From contig NC_059346.1 in NCBI RefSeq assembly GCF_019703515.2, forward strand, positions 15,655,001 to 15,719,000: a stretch of DNA of 64,000 nucleotides. Reading direction: 5' to 3'. Made by a program: the position numbers and the translations under genes. Of the stretch, positions 1 to 12,671 are shown in pieces. Every line of letters starts with the position of its first letter. Within the stretch, counting starts at the first letter, position 1. A model generated the notes under the pieces. It did not search any database. It saw only the letters and a program-made list of their open reading frames with translations, and was not told the DNA's origin. The DNA comes from Myxocyprinus asiaticus. Lineage: Eukaryota > Chordata > Actinopteri > Cypriniformes > Catostomidae.

Positions 1-765
1 ATAAAGCCTAATAAATTCCCTTGTGTTTGCAAAATAATGCTGCCAAATGTGTGTTCTTATCGAATTTGTGTTTGTATTGCGTTTTGGTCAAACAGTTAAT
101 GCTGCCTAAAGAAAAGAAAATAATTTTAGGTTCAACGTGAACGTGTCTTGAATTATTTAATCACTTTCATCTTTGTTTCTTTAATACAAAGATATGTATT
201 ACTAATCCTGCAGAGTTGCGTTCACAATGCATGCCAACCGTGTGGAAATAAAGCGAACTAAACTAACAGCACCTCCAGAGATGATCGGAGATAATTTGCA
301 GCATTCTCATAGACAACATTATTCTTGCAAACAGTTTTCTGATGAATGAAACTGAGAAAAAAAAAATTGTGAAAACTCTTTACATGCACTTGTTCCACGA
401 GACAGGCCCGCGCTGCACGCCAACACGCGTGTTCCACATGACAGGCTCGTGCTGCATCAAACACAAGCATTGACGACTTTTCTTTTGTCTGTTCTTAAAA
501 ATATAATAAAGTGTGCTTCTTCAAGTGCATGTCTTTGTGACTAACAGCATTTCTTGTCATGTGTCACTCCAAGATGTCTTCCAGGTTGCCCGCCTGTTGC
601 GGGTAGATGAGCAAAATTACCCACGCATGAAATACATTTGGACAAGGAGCTTGCGAACTGGATTCAGCCTTGTCACATTTTGCAGGTGGCGGGTGCTAGC
701 TTCAAACCCTGGCCACTGTTTAATATATCTGGTGACTTCCCAGATCCATAATTTTGCCATTTCCT
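1..765. other. AT-rich non-coding stretch, no gene recognised
   Basis: I see no coding signal. A short imperfect direct repeat of about 30 bp occurs at about 387-416 and 427-456 (both copies contain 'gttccac' and end 'gtgctgca' or 'gcgctgca'). It lies 3' of the last visible camk2b exon, so it is probably intron. Confidence 0.5.
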
Positions 766-861
766 GATATTGTTGATCATCGTCTGTTCGCAATTGGCAT
801 CGGGATCTTTGTAAGGCATAGTCGATATCTGATTACATTGTCATATCGCCCAGCCCTAGTG
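766..861 (-). mobile_element. End fragment of a 'gggctgggcgatat'-type DNA transposon
   Basis: Read on the minus strand, the piece starts at 861 with tagggctgggcgatatgac, which resembles the terminus of a widespread vertebrate DNA-transposon type. Only one end is seen; the rest is missing, and it abuts a Tc1 fragment at 862. Confidence 0.4.
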
Positions 862-1225
862 ACTTCAAGTGTTTTAGTGATCTCCGATCACAATCATTCA
901 AGATTTTTTTCCGACCACATTTCTTCTGTGAAGCTGATGGTTCACCACTATCCTTCCAGGTTTTAATAATACGTTGGACATTTCTTGCTTGATGCAGGCC
1001 AGTAATTTGCCCCTTCTGAAACAGTAACATCTTTTACACAACCATGGGATACATCTTCTGACATGGTTGTTTAAGAAATGAGAAGCTACACACTGCATCA
1101 GTTAGGGTTAAAAGAATTGTTGCCAGCTGAAACATCTTAATCACTGCAATAATGACCCAATCATAGGCTCTTCAGTATCTGCTTATTTAATCCAAACAGT
1201 AACTCTTTTTTTTGGCCAGGCAGTG
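862..1225 (-). mobile_element. Tc1/mariner-like transposon fragment (5' part)
   Basis: The minus strand encodes a short piece resembling the N-terminal helix-turn-helix part of a Tc1-like transposase, with KTWKDSGEPSASQKKCGRKK readable near 890-990. The outer end at about 1225 reads cactgcctggccaaaaaaaa, a typical Tc1-type terminal sequence. The catalytic domain is absent and the fragment stops at 862. Confidence 0.6.
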
Positions 1226-1370
1226 TCTATGAATGTGTTAAGCTGCTTGCTGCATTGTTTTGGCTAATGGACTAATTTATTTATTTATTCTTGCTTCTTT
1301 TATCAGTGAGAAACAGTGAAGAGTGAACAGGAAATTATTGATGGGTGGATGAGATCACAGGCCTGAATCA

Positions 1371-1636
1371 AAGGGATAATTCACCCAAAAATTATAATTC
1401 TATAATTTACTCAACCTCATGTTTTTTCAAACCTGTATGACAATTTTTTTCCATGGAACACAATCTAAGGATTTAGGTAGCATGTCACTCTCAGTCACCA
1501 TCTTATTCCTATATAATGAAATAAATGGTGAATGAGGATGTCCTTCGGCCTAACATATCTTCTGTGTTCTGCAGAAGAAAGTAAATATTACAGGTTTGGA
1601 ACAATATGACAGTGAGTAAATCATCACAATTTTCTT
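1371..1636. repeat. Cyprinid 'gggataattcaccca' repeat, diverged copy
   Basis: The stretch begins aagggataattcacccaaaa and then shows the usual landmarks of this family: 'tcaacctcatg', 'aaacctgtatgac', 'ccatggaacaca' and 'gagtaaatcatcac'. The second terminal repeat is eroded. At least eight other copies or half-copies lie in the window. Confidence 0.65.
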
Positions 1637-2061
1637 AAACATGATGGCTCCAATGTTTCAAGAGTGTGTGCGCTAATCACTGTGGTACAACTAGTTTGAA
1701 AATTTCTACATTTTAGAAATTCATCCCCCAGGGTATTCATTAAAAATGTATTATTTATTTCTACAAATTAAGTACACAACTATATAGTTAATAGTAAAGC
1801 TAAAAGGGAAGCTATGAAACAAAGCACTAAGGCTTGAGTCTTTACTGACTATAAACACCTCTTAATTCCACCTCAAGGTTGGGTAACTATATCTGCACCA
1901 TAACCCCCCCCAAGCGTGACACGAGTTGCAAACACAGACAGCATTAAAGGGCAACTATGAGGGATCATAAAATATGATGATATAATGTGCCACATGTTGC
2001 AGTAGCTGTATATGTTGGAATGTATATCACGTTTCCATTGGGACCTTCATTTCTTATTGCT

Positions 2062-2152
2062 TAAAGGAATAGTTCACACAAAAATATGTCATCATTAACT
2101 CACCCTCATGATGTTTAAAACCTGTTTGACTTTCTTTCTTCTAAGTAGTGAT
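2062..2152. repeat. Left half of a cyprinid 'ggaatagttcac' repeat split by an insertion
   Basis: The copy starts ttaaaggaatagttcacaca and runs to 'gactttctttcttct' at 2152, where it breaks. It resumes at about 4107 with 'cttctgaggaacacaaaag'. Both halves are collinear with intact copies elsewhere. Confidence 0.7.
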
Positions 2153-4106
2153 GTCAAAAGTACCAGTACTTTGGTACCATGTCGATACTAAAATGAAAAA
2201 GATGTAACGATACCAGTGTTTCTGCGGTACCGGTAATACCGAGCATCGATTCCATTTGGTCCCCTCGCGCTGTCTGACAGACAAATGGCTGCTTATAAAT
2301 GCTCACACGTCTTTTTTTGCGCATGTTGTGATACTCCTTTACACTGAAATGGACAATATCAACTTAAATTTTTTATATTTCCTAGTGTGATTATTGAACC
2401 GCAAATGGATGTGATTTAAATAAATATACAGTCTGTAAATATACAATCTGCCTGTACTGCACACTGCAAAGTGAATGTGTGAAGCCACTCATATGCTCAA
2501 AACACATTTTATGAGCATGGTACGCAATCGCTTATTGTAGTAGAGGACAGAGCGCTCACTGTGACGTGCGCAACACCTGCAGACTACATATTTATGATAT
2601 TGAACTAAATTGCAGCATTTTGCACTTCAATAATCACACTGGGTAATATAGCCAACGTCTCATCTGGAATTTTGAAACTGCCGCCAAAATAACAGAACCA
2701 TAAACGCCTTCACAGCAAAATAAAAGTTTGATTCAAAATAAATGCTTGACGCATGAAATGTAAGAAATTGCAACAGAAATATGCTACTAGTGATACCTGG
2801 TCAGCTAAGCCACACATGCGTGAATGCCATTGTGTTAGACAACAGAATATCAACCAAGTGGCCTTTATTTGTAAGAAATATAGCATAACCACACGATGCA
2901 AAATATTGCATACATTTATACTGTTCAAACGACCTGCAGTCCATGTCTCTATGCATGCTCTGGCCATTGATTGTACTAAAAGAGTATAACAAATCTGTTG
3001 AACTGGGCATGCGCTGAATGTATTTGTATTCGTTCGTGGTCAGAAAAGTATACTTTGAAAGGCAGCGCAGTTGGCCGGGTGCGATCAGATCTGGATTGCA
3101 CAAAGTTTACCCAGGCCATAAGGGGGATCAGGTGGTTAAAAGAAGATGGTTAAAAGTAATTGCAATAATGACTCAGAAAAGTGAAGTTAGTTCTGAGAAA
3201 GTATAATAATAATAATAATAATAGTATAATTTGTTTGCAGATACCACTTGTTGTGATATTTTGTTATCGGTTCCACTTTATATAAGGTGTCTTTAACTAC
3301 TATGTACTAAAATGTGTAACTACATGTTGTTCTGCAAAGTTCTCACAAAATTCACATTTGCTGCTACTGAGTTTGAGGTATGTGTAAATTCAGGGGTAGG
3401 GTTAAGATTAGGGTTTGGGTTCAGGGTAAGGGTTGGGGTAGAGTTAGACTTAGGATTAGGTGTAAGGTAAACAGTGTAACTACAGATGTAATTAAATGCA
3501 GGTAATTTAAATGCAAGTACAATGCAACAACATGTATGTACATAATAAGTACATTGTATCAAATGCTTAAGTACAGGATGAAATTGCAACAGAAATATAT
3601 TACTAGTGTTTAGTACAATGTATTTTATTATTAGTAGTAGTAGTATGTTGAACATATATCACACAAGCAGATCTCACTGTTGTTCTACTGAACAGAAGTT
3701 TTCATTTATAATATGAAATTCTGTTGTGCAGCATACTTTTATGTTGATAAAAAAACCAATGTTGTGTTTTAGATTATGTTATGATAAGGAACTTCACTAA
3801 AGCACTTCATCTGATAAAAAAAAAAAAAAATCAATAGTATGGTGAAAAGTAATTGTTCTATTTTCATTTGATTCAAGTTTGGATTCATTTGATTAGACAC
3901 AATTTGGATGATGAAACTGAATAAAACTTTAAAACATGTAATTCAAAAACAAAAAAAAAAACAAAAACGTAAAATTTGGGAAATAGCACATTACCTATTT
4001 TTTGTGGTATCATTTTTAAAAAAATTTTTTTTTTTGTGGTTATCGAGAATCATGAAATTTTACTGGTATCAGTACCGACTACTGAATTTTTGGTAACGTG
4101 ACGCTA
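2153..4106. mobile_element. hAT-like non-autonomous insertion carrying other repeats
   Basis: It interrupts the repeat copy at 2062-2152/4107-4375. The sequence 'cttct' is present on both sides; an 8-bp duplication with mismatches is possible. Both ends contain 'gtacc'-rich sequence around a 'ggtacc' core. No transposase was recognised. The interior holds the repeat block at 2790-3612. Confidence 0.5.
2790..3612. repeat. Composite repeat, copy A (no transposon inside)
   Basis: This matches 5345-6060 plus 7692-7740. Shared landmarks are 'ggtcagctaagccacacatg', 'ggttccactttatataagg', a degenerate gggtta-rich stretch near 3395-3460, and 'acaatgcaacaac'. A nearly identical sequence, aattgcaacagaaatat followed by 'ctactagtg' or 'ttactagtg', flanks it at about 2765-2793 and 3581-3612. 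Confidence 0.65.
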
Positions 4107-4375
4107 CTTCTGAGGAACACAAAAGGAAATATTTAGCAGAATGCTAGTGTGAGTTACCATTCACTTTCAATGTATAGAAAAAAGATAATTGCTAATTACA
4201 AATGCATAAAACTTTAACAATAATGAGGACTGATGTTTTTAATTCACTGTGTGATAATAATATTGTAACCATGTCATTCAAAGTGTAATGCTACACTGGT
4301 GTTACAACTAGAAAGTCTTACAGGTTTAGACATCAAGATGAGTAAATGGCAGAAATTATCCTTTAAGACAGACAT
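4107..4375. repeat. Right half of the split cyprinid repeat
   Basis: It starts 'cttctgaggaacacaaaag', includes 'accattcactttcaatg' and 'gagtaaatggcagaa', and ends 'ttatcctttaa'. It is the continuation of the half at 2062-2152. Confidence 0.65.
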
Positions 4376-5332
4376 CGCTTGAAAACCCCTTCCATAGACC
4401 AAAAAATAAATAAATAAATCCCCTAAGAGATAGGCATTGCGATCAATCTATCTATCTCACTCAAGCATGTCACTTAACATTGAATAATCAAATCACTTCT
4501 GTACCCACCACCCCAGCATCTTGAAATATTGTTTTATTAAGAGAGTAAACCCAACTTTCCTGCCAGCTCCAGGCATAAAGCACCCTTCATCATCCACCAA
4601 TCATAGCAGACACTGAAAGACAACCTGGTATTACATAATCCAATAAACAACCCCTTTAATATGTGACTAGAGCGTGTAGTAATATATCAGAATGACAGAG
4701 CACAACTGTGACTATACATAGCTTGGCTGATCCCTACTCTGAGTAAGCTTTTGAAGATTTTCATTGCAATCGATTTAAAATAGTCTAGTAATCTATCTGA
4801 GTAATTTATCATAATATCTCAAATATCTAAAATGGGTTAAAATATCTCATAAGATGAATATGAAAATTAATAAGACTTTGGTATATGCAGTACAGTAGAT
4901 CATACACAATATTAAAAAAAAAATAGCAAACGGAACAGAATGGCATGGGACGGTGTATAGTATTTCACAGGATGCACTTACTAACCTGCAGGACATCTAC
5001 AGCAGGTGCACAAGAACTAAAGTCAGGATAATCATTAAGGATCCCAGTCAACCATACAACAGCCTCTTACCACCGTGGCTAGGAAACTGCTGTTTGAAAG
5101 CCAATTCTGAGATCCCCAGGAGGAGTTACTACCTCCAAACCAATCCGGATCCTAATTGATGATGCCCCAAGGGGCCTGTATGTTGCTAACTGACTTTCAA
5201 GTTCAATTACAGACACTTTAACACATATCATATCTCATGGGTCAGTTTATTTATATGTAGATGCTAATTAGATCCTTCTCTGCTCATTTGCAGACCTGAA
5301 TATTTCCATCCTCCATTCAGCACTATAATATG
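4376..5332. other. Non-coding stretch with a possible LINE remnant
   Basis: It is mostly AT-rich. The plus strand at about 4953-5159 is open and includes 'IIIKDPSQP' and 'LLPPWL'. This weakly resembles the C-terminal tail of L2/CR1-type LINE ORF2 proteins. No reverse-transcriptase core is present. I treat it as an unproven fragment. Confidence 0.3.
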
Positions 5333-6060
5333 TACAGTGGCCCCCAAAGTATTTGGTCAGCTAAGCCACACATGCATGAATGCAGTTGTGTTAGACAACA
5401 GAATATCAACCAAGTGGCCTTCATTTTTAAGAAATATAGCATAACCACACATGAAGCAAAATATTGCATAAGTTTATACTGTTCAAATGACCCGTGGTCC
5501 AATTTTGCTCTGGCCATTGACTGTACTAAAAGAGTATCACAAAGCAGTTGAAGTGGGCATGCGTTGAATGTGTTTGTATTCATTTGTGTTCAGAAAAGTA
5601 TACTTTGAAAGGCAACACAGTCGGCCAGGTGCGAACCGATCTGGAATGCAGAAAAACAAAGTATACCCGGGCCATAAAGGGGATCATGTGGTTAAAAGTA
5701 ATTGCAATAATGACTCAGAAAAGTGAAGTAAGTTCTGAGAAAATATCTAGCAGAATTTGTTTGCAGATAACACTTGGTGTGATATTTTGTTATCGGTTCC
5801 ACTTTATATAAGGTGTCTTTAACTGCTATGTACTAATACTAAAATACATACAATGTACTTATTGTGTAACTACATGTTGTTCTGCAAAATTCTCACAAAA
5901 TTCACATTTGCTGCTACTGAGGTTGAGGTATGAGTAAGATTAGGGTTTGGGTTCAGGGTAAGAGTTGGGGTAGAGTTAGGATTAGGTGTAAGGTAAACAG
6001 TGTAACTACAGATGTAATTAAATGCAGGTAATTTAAATGCAAGTACAATGCAACAACGTG
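5333..6060. repeat. Composite repeat, copy B (left part)
   Basis: It opens tacagtggcccccaaagtat, a terminal sequence typical of fish DNA transposons. It then follows copy A (2790-3530) closely, including 'ggttccactttatataagg' at about 5795 and the gggtta-rich stretch near 5940-5990. It is interrupted at 6061 by a Tc1-like element and resumes at 7692. Confidence 0.7.
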
Positions 6061-6062
6061 TA

Positions 6063-7691
6063 CAGTTGAAGTCAGACGTTTACATACACATTAGCCAAAT
6101 ACATTTAAACTCAGTTTTTCACAATTCCTGACATTTAATCGTAGAAAACATTCCCTGTCTTAGGTCAGTTAGGATCACTATTTTAAGAATGTGAAATATC
6201 AGAATAATAGTACTGAGAATTATTTATTTCAGCTTTTATTTCTTTCATCACATTCCAGTAGGTCAAAAGTTTACATACACTTGGTTAATATTTGGTAGCA
6301 TTGCCTTTAAATTGTTTAACTTGGGTCAAACGCTTTGGGTAGCCTTCCACAAGCTTCTCACAATAAGTTGCTGGAGTTTTGGCCCATTCCTCCAGACAGA
6401 ACTGGTGTAACTGGGTCAGGTTTGTAAGCCTCCTTGCTCGCACACGCCTTTTCAGTTCTGCCCACAAATTTTCTATCGGATTGAGGTCAGGGCTTTGTGA
6501 TGGCCACTCCAATACCTTGACTTTGTTGTCCTTAAGCCATTTTGCCACAATTTTGGAGGTATGCTTGAGGTCATTGTCCATTTGGAATACCCATTTGTGA
6601 CTGAGCTTTAACTTCCTGGCTGATGTCTTGAGATGTTGCTTCAATATATCCAATAATTTACCTTCCTCATGATGCCATCTATTTTGTGAAGTGCACCAGT
6701 CCCTCCTACAGCAAAGCACCCCCACAATATGACGCTGCCATCCCCATGCTTCACGGCTGGGATGGTGTTCTTTGACTTGCAAGCCTCACCAGTTTCCTCC
6801 AAACATTACGATGGTCATTATGACCAAATAGTTCAATTTTTGTTTCATCAGACCAAAGGACATTTCTCCAAAAAGTAAGATCTTTGCCCCCATGTGCACT
6901 TGCAAACTGTAGTCTGGCTTTTTTATGTTGGATTTGGAGCAGTGGCTTCTTCCTTGCTGAGCAGCCTTTCAGGTTATGTTGATTTAGAACTCATTTTACT
7001 GTGGATATAGATACTTGTCTACCTGTTTCCTCCAGCATCTTTACAAGGTCCTTTGCTGTTGTTATGGGATTGATTTGCACTTTTTGCACCAAACTACATT
7101 CATCTCTAGGAGACAGAATGCGTCTCCTTCCTGAGTGGTATGATGGCTGCGTGGTCCCATGGTGTTTATACTTGCATACTATTGTTTGTACAGATGAATG
7201 TGGTACCTTCAGGCATTTGGAAATTGCTCCCAAGGATGAAACAGACTTGTGGAGGTCAACAATTGTTTTTTTTCTGAGGTCTTGGCTGATTTCTTTAGAT
7301 TTTCCCATGATGTCAAGCAAAGAGGCACTGATTTTGAAGGTAGGCCTTAAAATACATCAACAGGTACACCTCAAATTAGCCTATTAGTAGCTAACTAGCT
7401 AATTGCTTAAATGCTTGACATCATTTTCTGGAATTTTCCAAGCTGCTTAAAGGCACAGTTAACTTAGTGTATGTAAACTTCTGACCCACTAGAATTGTGA
7501 TATAGTCAATTAAAAGTGAAACAATCTGTCTGTAAACAATTGTTGGAAAAATTACTTGTGTCATACACCAAGTAGATGTCCTAAACGACTTGCCAAAACT
7601 ATAGTTTGCTAATATGAAATCTGTGGAGTGATTAAAAAAATTAGATTTAATTACTTCAACCTAAGTGTATGTAAATTTCTGACTTCAACTG
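6063..7691 (-). mobile_element. Sleeping Beauty-like Tc1 transposon, full length but decayed
   Basis: The 1629-bp element has inverted ends starting cagttgaagtcagacgttta, and a TA duplication at 6061-6062 and 7692-7693. Copy A of the host repeat provides the empty site near 3530 ('acatgtatgtacat'). The family is the salmonid/cyprinid Tc1 group to which Sleeping Beauty belongs; the assignment rests on recognising its transposase. Confidence 0.88.
6285..7308 (-). pseudogene. Tc1/Sleeping Beauty-like transposase, broken
   Basis: The N-terminal paired-like DNA-binding part begins MGKSKEISQDLRKK at 7308 and is open to about 6991. The C-terminal part is open at 6782-6285. Between them the frame is disrupted. 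The DDE signature is still visible: a SDET-type motif in another frame near 6855, QMDNDLKHTSK (normally NDPKHT), and PDLNPIENLW. It cuts and pastes DNA at TA sites in active relatives; this copy looks dead. Confidence 0.88.
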
Positions 7692-7757
7692 TATGTACAT
7701 AATAAGTACATTGTATCAAATGTTTAAGTACATAGTAGTTAAAGACACTTAATATAA
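7692..7757. repeat. Composite repeat, copy B (right end)
   Basis: It resumes copy B after the Tc1 insertion ('tgtacataataagtac'). It ends with 'tagttaaagacacttaatat', which is the inverted partner of 'atataaggtgtctttaacta' near 5807. Copy B therefore looks like a MITE with about 40-bp terminal inverted repeats. Confidence 0.6.
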
Positions 7758-8226
7758 TGTGTTATCTATTGCAATGGAATTCATACATGTTAAATATGGC
7801 TTAAGTGTCAAAATACTTTTAGGTATATTATTTAATTATATCATCTCTTTTATGTCATTATATCATCATCACCATTCTGTTTAGGCACAACTAGGTGATG
7901 TAGAAAAAGCATTACACTGCCAAAGAGCAATTAACAAATAAAATCTTGACTTTTCTCATTGACAATCCGCAAACACACACAAAAAACTAAAACATATTCA
8001 CTTCACAAAGGGATGCAGGTACAGTCACAGACAGAGGGGAAAAAGGACAGAGTGACAGAGTGAGATGAGGATTTAGAGAGGCAAATACCAGTGCAGGAGA
8101 GGGGAGGTTTCCCTTGGGACTGGTGACTATGCTGTTTGTCTGGGGCTGTGCAGGGAAACACAACATAAATATATTTCAGAAAGGGTCAGGTAAAGAAGGA
8201 TTGAGGGAAAGATCAGCATGCATACA

Positions 8227-8303
<77 letters not shown>
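8227..8303. repeat. (CT)n(CA)n microsatellite
   Basis: A run of CT dinucleotides passes directly into a run of CA dinucleotides. Open frames across it are artefacts of the repeat. Confidence 0.95.
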
Positions 8304-8304
<1 letters not shown>

Positions 8305-8336
8305 CAATACACAGCAACACACATTAACTTTTCATT

Positions 8337-8632
8337 TTAAAAGGATAGTTTACCCAAAATGAGAATTCATATCATACCATTAATATCATAGTCACCCTCA
8401 TATTGTTCCACATCCATCTGATCTTCCAAGGAACACATACTGTAGGGAGATGTTAGACAGAATATTAGCCTCAGTCACCACCATTCACTTTCATTGTATG
8501 AATAAAAAAAAAGATGCAATAAAAGTGAATGGTGGCTGAGGCATTAAACGTAACATCCCTTTCTGTGTTCAATGAAAGAAAGTCATACAGGTTTGGAACA
8601 ACATGAGGGTTGAATGAACTATCCCTTAAAGA
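8337..8632. repeat. Cyprinid 'ggatagtttaccca' repeat, near full length
   Basis: It starts aaaaggatagtttacccaaa and ends 'gaatgaactatcccttaaa', so both inverted ends are present. Internally 'caccattcactttcattg' near 8478 is inverted as 'gtgaatggtgg' near 8525, giving a foldback core. Confidence 0.75.
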
Positions 8633-11600
8633 GGTAACTGAATTATGTAGTGCCAACTGCTTATTTACATTGATACAAAAATTTATTTAGCAGCAAGAGA
8701 GAAAGGTAGGGTCACTATTCAAGTCCTTAAAATGCCTTTTGCCAATTAGGCTTCCTACATTAAACCATTAAACCAATAAGGCCCATTACATGCAAAAGCA
8801 GATGAGTTCTTGATGTTTATTTGTACTTGGGCTCTCAGGCCCCTTACAGTCATGTTCATGTCTATGTTTATTGGTCTGTAGTGGTATCAAGGTAGCCAAT
8901 GTCCTATTTCCCTTAAGTAGCTCAGGCTGATCATGCGAGAAGAGCTGTTAGTATGATGTTAGTAAGAGATGAATGAACAACTCACAATTACTGGACCCTC
9001 ATAAACCAGAAAGAAAGCCATGACACAATGAATAAATGGGTATTAAATATATATACACACACACACAAACACATCACAGACTAAATGGGTGTTCACACTG
9101 GCAGTGATTTGCAGCGACTGGAAGTCACTGTTTTTCAATTAGAGGTAGTGACGTGAAATGACATGAGCGACAGAAACCGTTGAAGATGTGTCAAAGTTAA
9201 GCAAGTTTTGAGTTTGAGAACTTTATGAAAATGTGCAGTATCACAATTCACAGTTTAATGTTATCTTCAGCTTGTGCAACTGGATACAGCAGTTGAGTGG
9301 GAATGCTTTCCAGAAACCAACAATAAAGAGACTTGGTGAACCCCAGAAATGTAATTGCTGTGAGTGTGAACACCACTTAAAATTACTATGGTCAAATACA
9401 CACACATTTAAACACACACTGTTTCTAATAATTGGACCACTTGATTCCCAAAACCTTAATCGCAGTAAGTGTTAGATCTCCATTGAAGTCCAACTTATTC
9501 CAGGTGAATGTAAAGTGACAAAACAAGCAGCTTTGAGGGTTGCTCTTTCAGACTTGAGAAGCATTCTGAAAACAGAGGACATTATTCGGCATGTCTATTC
9601 CATTGCCTGTGTACGAAGAGAAAGGCTTCTCCTAAACCTAGTATACAACATTTTGGAGTGGTCTGTAGTAAATAAAAAAACTTGATTACCCACATACAGA
9701 ATGAGACCTAGGAGGTTCGTAGTGGGGAGTTGGTCAAAATCATTCACACAAAGAAAGGAACAGCAAACAGAAGGAACAAATTGCTGGTCTGAATATTTTT
9801 AAACCAGAAAGTGAGGCACATAAGAATAGGTTCCAAGACATGATGACCAGTAAAACCCTAAACAAATAATAATAATAAAAAAGGTTACATTTGGCTATCA
9901 CATGGCAGATGACACACAAATAAACTTTTCAAAGCTATTGAGGTTTTTCCTAACCATCATTTCATAGTGGATCGAAAGAAATGCTGGATCTGAAGGAGGA
10001 GCTTTAGGAGAGATTTTGGCAATTGGTTGGCAGGTGAAGGTACAGGAGTAGAAAGATAAAAGGGAAACAGAAGGGTGTAAATGGAACAATAATCTCACCA
10101 TGTACTGAATAGTAGAGCTCGACTTCCGCTTCTAGAGAGAGAAAGTGATAGAAGAGACATGTAGTGAGAGAGAGACATGGAGGTGTGGGAGATGTTTTAA
10201 GACAATACATGACAAGTGCAATACCATTTTCATTTTTGTTGAAGGTAAAGGACATCTTCGGTCAAAGAAGATTTCAAGGACAATTTTGGGGTACATCTGA
10301 ATGTCTGGGTTCGGAACAAGATGGTGCTAGTGGTACACTTCTAATAGGACAATATGTTGACAAAAAGGTTCTTCTAAAGAGTAGGGCATTTGGAAAATCC
10401 AAGCAAGAGGAACAAGGAAGGGTGGGGGGGGGGTCAAGTGAAGGGAAACGTAAAATGAAAAAAGTGTGGGCGAAAGGAGAGACACATGCTACTAGCACAA
10501 GGAAAGCTTAAGTGCACTTGAGGATTGGTCAGTGTAAGCAAAGTTAACTGATCTAGGGTCAGTTGTTTGTGCTATAAAATGGTCACCATTCCAAGAAAGT
10601 CTGTTCCTGGACCGGAATAATGTGCAAGGACAAGCAGAGATGCTGAGAGAGGATGCAGATCAATGATATGTTTTGTCTTAAAAAAAGGGCAGCTAAGAAC
10701 TGGTTATATTAAGCACAGAATGTTCTCGGAAGCGCTTTGCTTGCAAACACAGCAGCGCAACTTCCAATCACTGTATAAAAACGCCTCAGATTCTAAAGCA
10801 GCATTACATAACCAGTGCCACTTCAAAGATTTAGACACAAAAGAAGGAAGTCAGTTTGAGTTAATCAGAAAAATAATGACAGAAACTAAACTTGAAACTA
10901 AAAAGAATCAATCAGCGTGATCTTTGGCTTTGGAGATGGAGCATTAAAGTGAAGAAAGGAGAGAGCAGGTTAATAAAAGGACAGAAGAAGAGAAATCTTT
11001 TAAAATGGCTGGAGAGGACAAGGGGGAGCCTGTTGCTAGGAGATGAGAGGAGCGCTGTGCTGCTATTTTCGTCTCAGAGTTTCAGACTCATGGCTATTTT
11101 TGGAACCAGAGTCACAGCTATTTCTCTGCTCAAACACACTCAGACACACACTTATATAAATACACACTGATATAGCAGGTGTGAGTCATAGAGGTGGGTT
11201 GTAGGGTGACGATGAAGTAGAAACAAGTAGCTGGGAATGTGTGTGTGTGAGTTGTGTGTGTAAACACTCTAAAGGAGCACTTAAGTGAGAAGTGTTGTTC
11301 AAACTTTAATGAATTTTCTGAATCCCGATTTATGAATCAAATTACTCTGGCTCTTGTGGAAGATTCCATAGATTCCCAAGAGGCATCACAGCCATCATCG
11401 TTAAATCATTCTCCTTAACGTCCCCCACACGCCACAGACGCTGACGGAAATAAAACCTTCATTTCTTCTCCTCTTTCAGGGGGATCACTGTCTCCATGAC
11501 CGGATAAAGCTTGTTATGGTGTTTGGTAACACCTTATATTGGAACTGCTAGACAGCAGTGCAAATCTGCACATATTTTCGCACTGCATGTGGAGCAAATT

Positions 11601-11789
11601 TTCAGCAATTCTGAGGAATGGATTAAGATATTACAAAAAGGTTCATACACTCTTTTTGGTAGCTACATTATCAAATTAACAAAAATATTTACTTTGTAAC
11701 ATTTATGTAAACAATGCTTATTCAAATCTCTTTCTGAATACAGTGTTGATAAGGAACAAGGAAAGGGGAATATAAACTTTAAGGATAGT
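8633..11789. other. Intronic stretch, no exon recognised
   Basis: It lies 3' of camk2b exon 14 on the transcribed strand. I searched for the nuclear-localisation exon (KKRKSSSS type) and the EPQTTV/EDED linker exons and found none. The open frames at 9898-10255, 10164-10511 and 10663-10920 do not resemble known proteins. A few TG/CA runs are present. Confidence 0.5.
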
Positions 11790-12185
11790 GGAAAATTAAA
11801 ATGTAGTCAATTATTCACCCTAATGTTGTTCCAATCCCTTATGACTTTTTTTTTTCTTCCACAGAACACAAAGTTGTTTAACAAGCCGCTCTTTTCCATA
11901 CAATGAATGTAGATGGTGACCAGTGGCTGTCAAGCTCCAAAAGAGATAAAAAAAAGCATTATACAAGTAGCCCATCCGACTTGTGTGCTTATTTAATCCG
12001 TTATTCGCTGAAAATCTTTACATTAACATTGACTTTTAACAGCATACAAGTAATATGGACTACTTTTATGGTACTTTTTGGTCGACCATTTTGACATTCT
12101 GCAAACATACAATTTTGTGTAGCACAGAAAAACAAAATTCAAACTGGAATAACATAAAGGTGAGTAAATAATGACAGAATTTTAA
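11790..12185. repeat. Cyprinid repeat, diverged copy
   Basis: Landmarks are 'ttattcaccctaatgttgttcca', 'cttccacagaacacaaag' and 'gtgagtaaataatgacagaatttta'. The terminal repeats are eroded. Confidence 0.6.
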
Positions 12186-12671
12186 TTTTTGAATTTACTC
12201 TTCCTAAACTAAGAACAGAGATTTCTGATTATTTGTAACACAATGTTTTTGAGTCTATTGTCAAGGTTAAATTAGCTTTAAAGTGGTTGACTAATTAAAT
12301 TTTCTCCATGTAATTAACATTATGGAAGTACTGATTAATGAGGTGATTTTAGGAGTCAATGGTCCCATTTTCAGACTCTCTTGCGTCATATAAAATCTAT
12401 TTCTCTCAAAAACACACAAACACATACACTCAGATAACCACACACATACATTATATGAACACACAACAGCTATGTACGAAACAAGACAAACATGCAATAG
12501 AGGAAACACTGTAAACACAAGTAACTAACACTGATAGCTTAGCCAGTAAAAGAGCAGGACAGAGAGACAGAGTGACTTAGAAGTGAAAAGAGAGAAGGTA
12601 CTAAGAAGCCACATGTCATATCATGGTCATGTCTGGGTCACAGAGGTCAGAAGTTCAACAGATCTTCTTAC

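Noticed and set aside
3381..3460. Interstitial telomere array
   Set aside because: The gggtta-like words are irregular and recur in copy B near 5940, so they belong to the repeat family rather than to a telomere.
8114..8362. Open frames across the CT/CA repeat
   Set aside because: Dinucleotide-repeat artefact.
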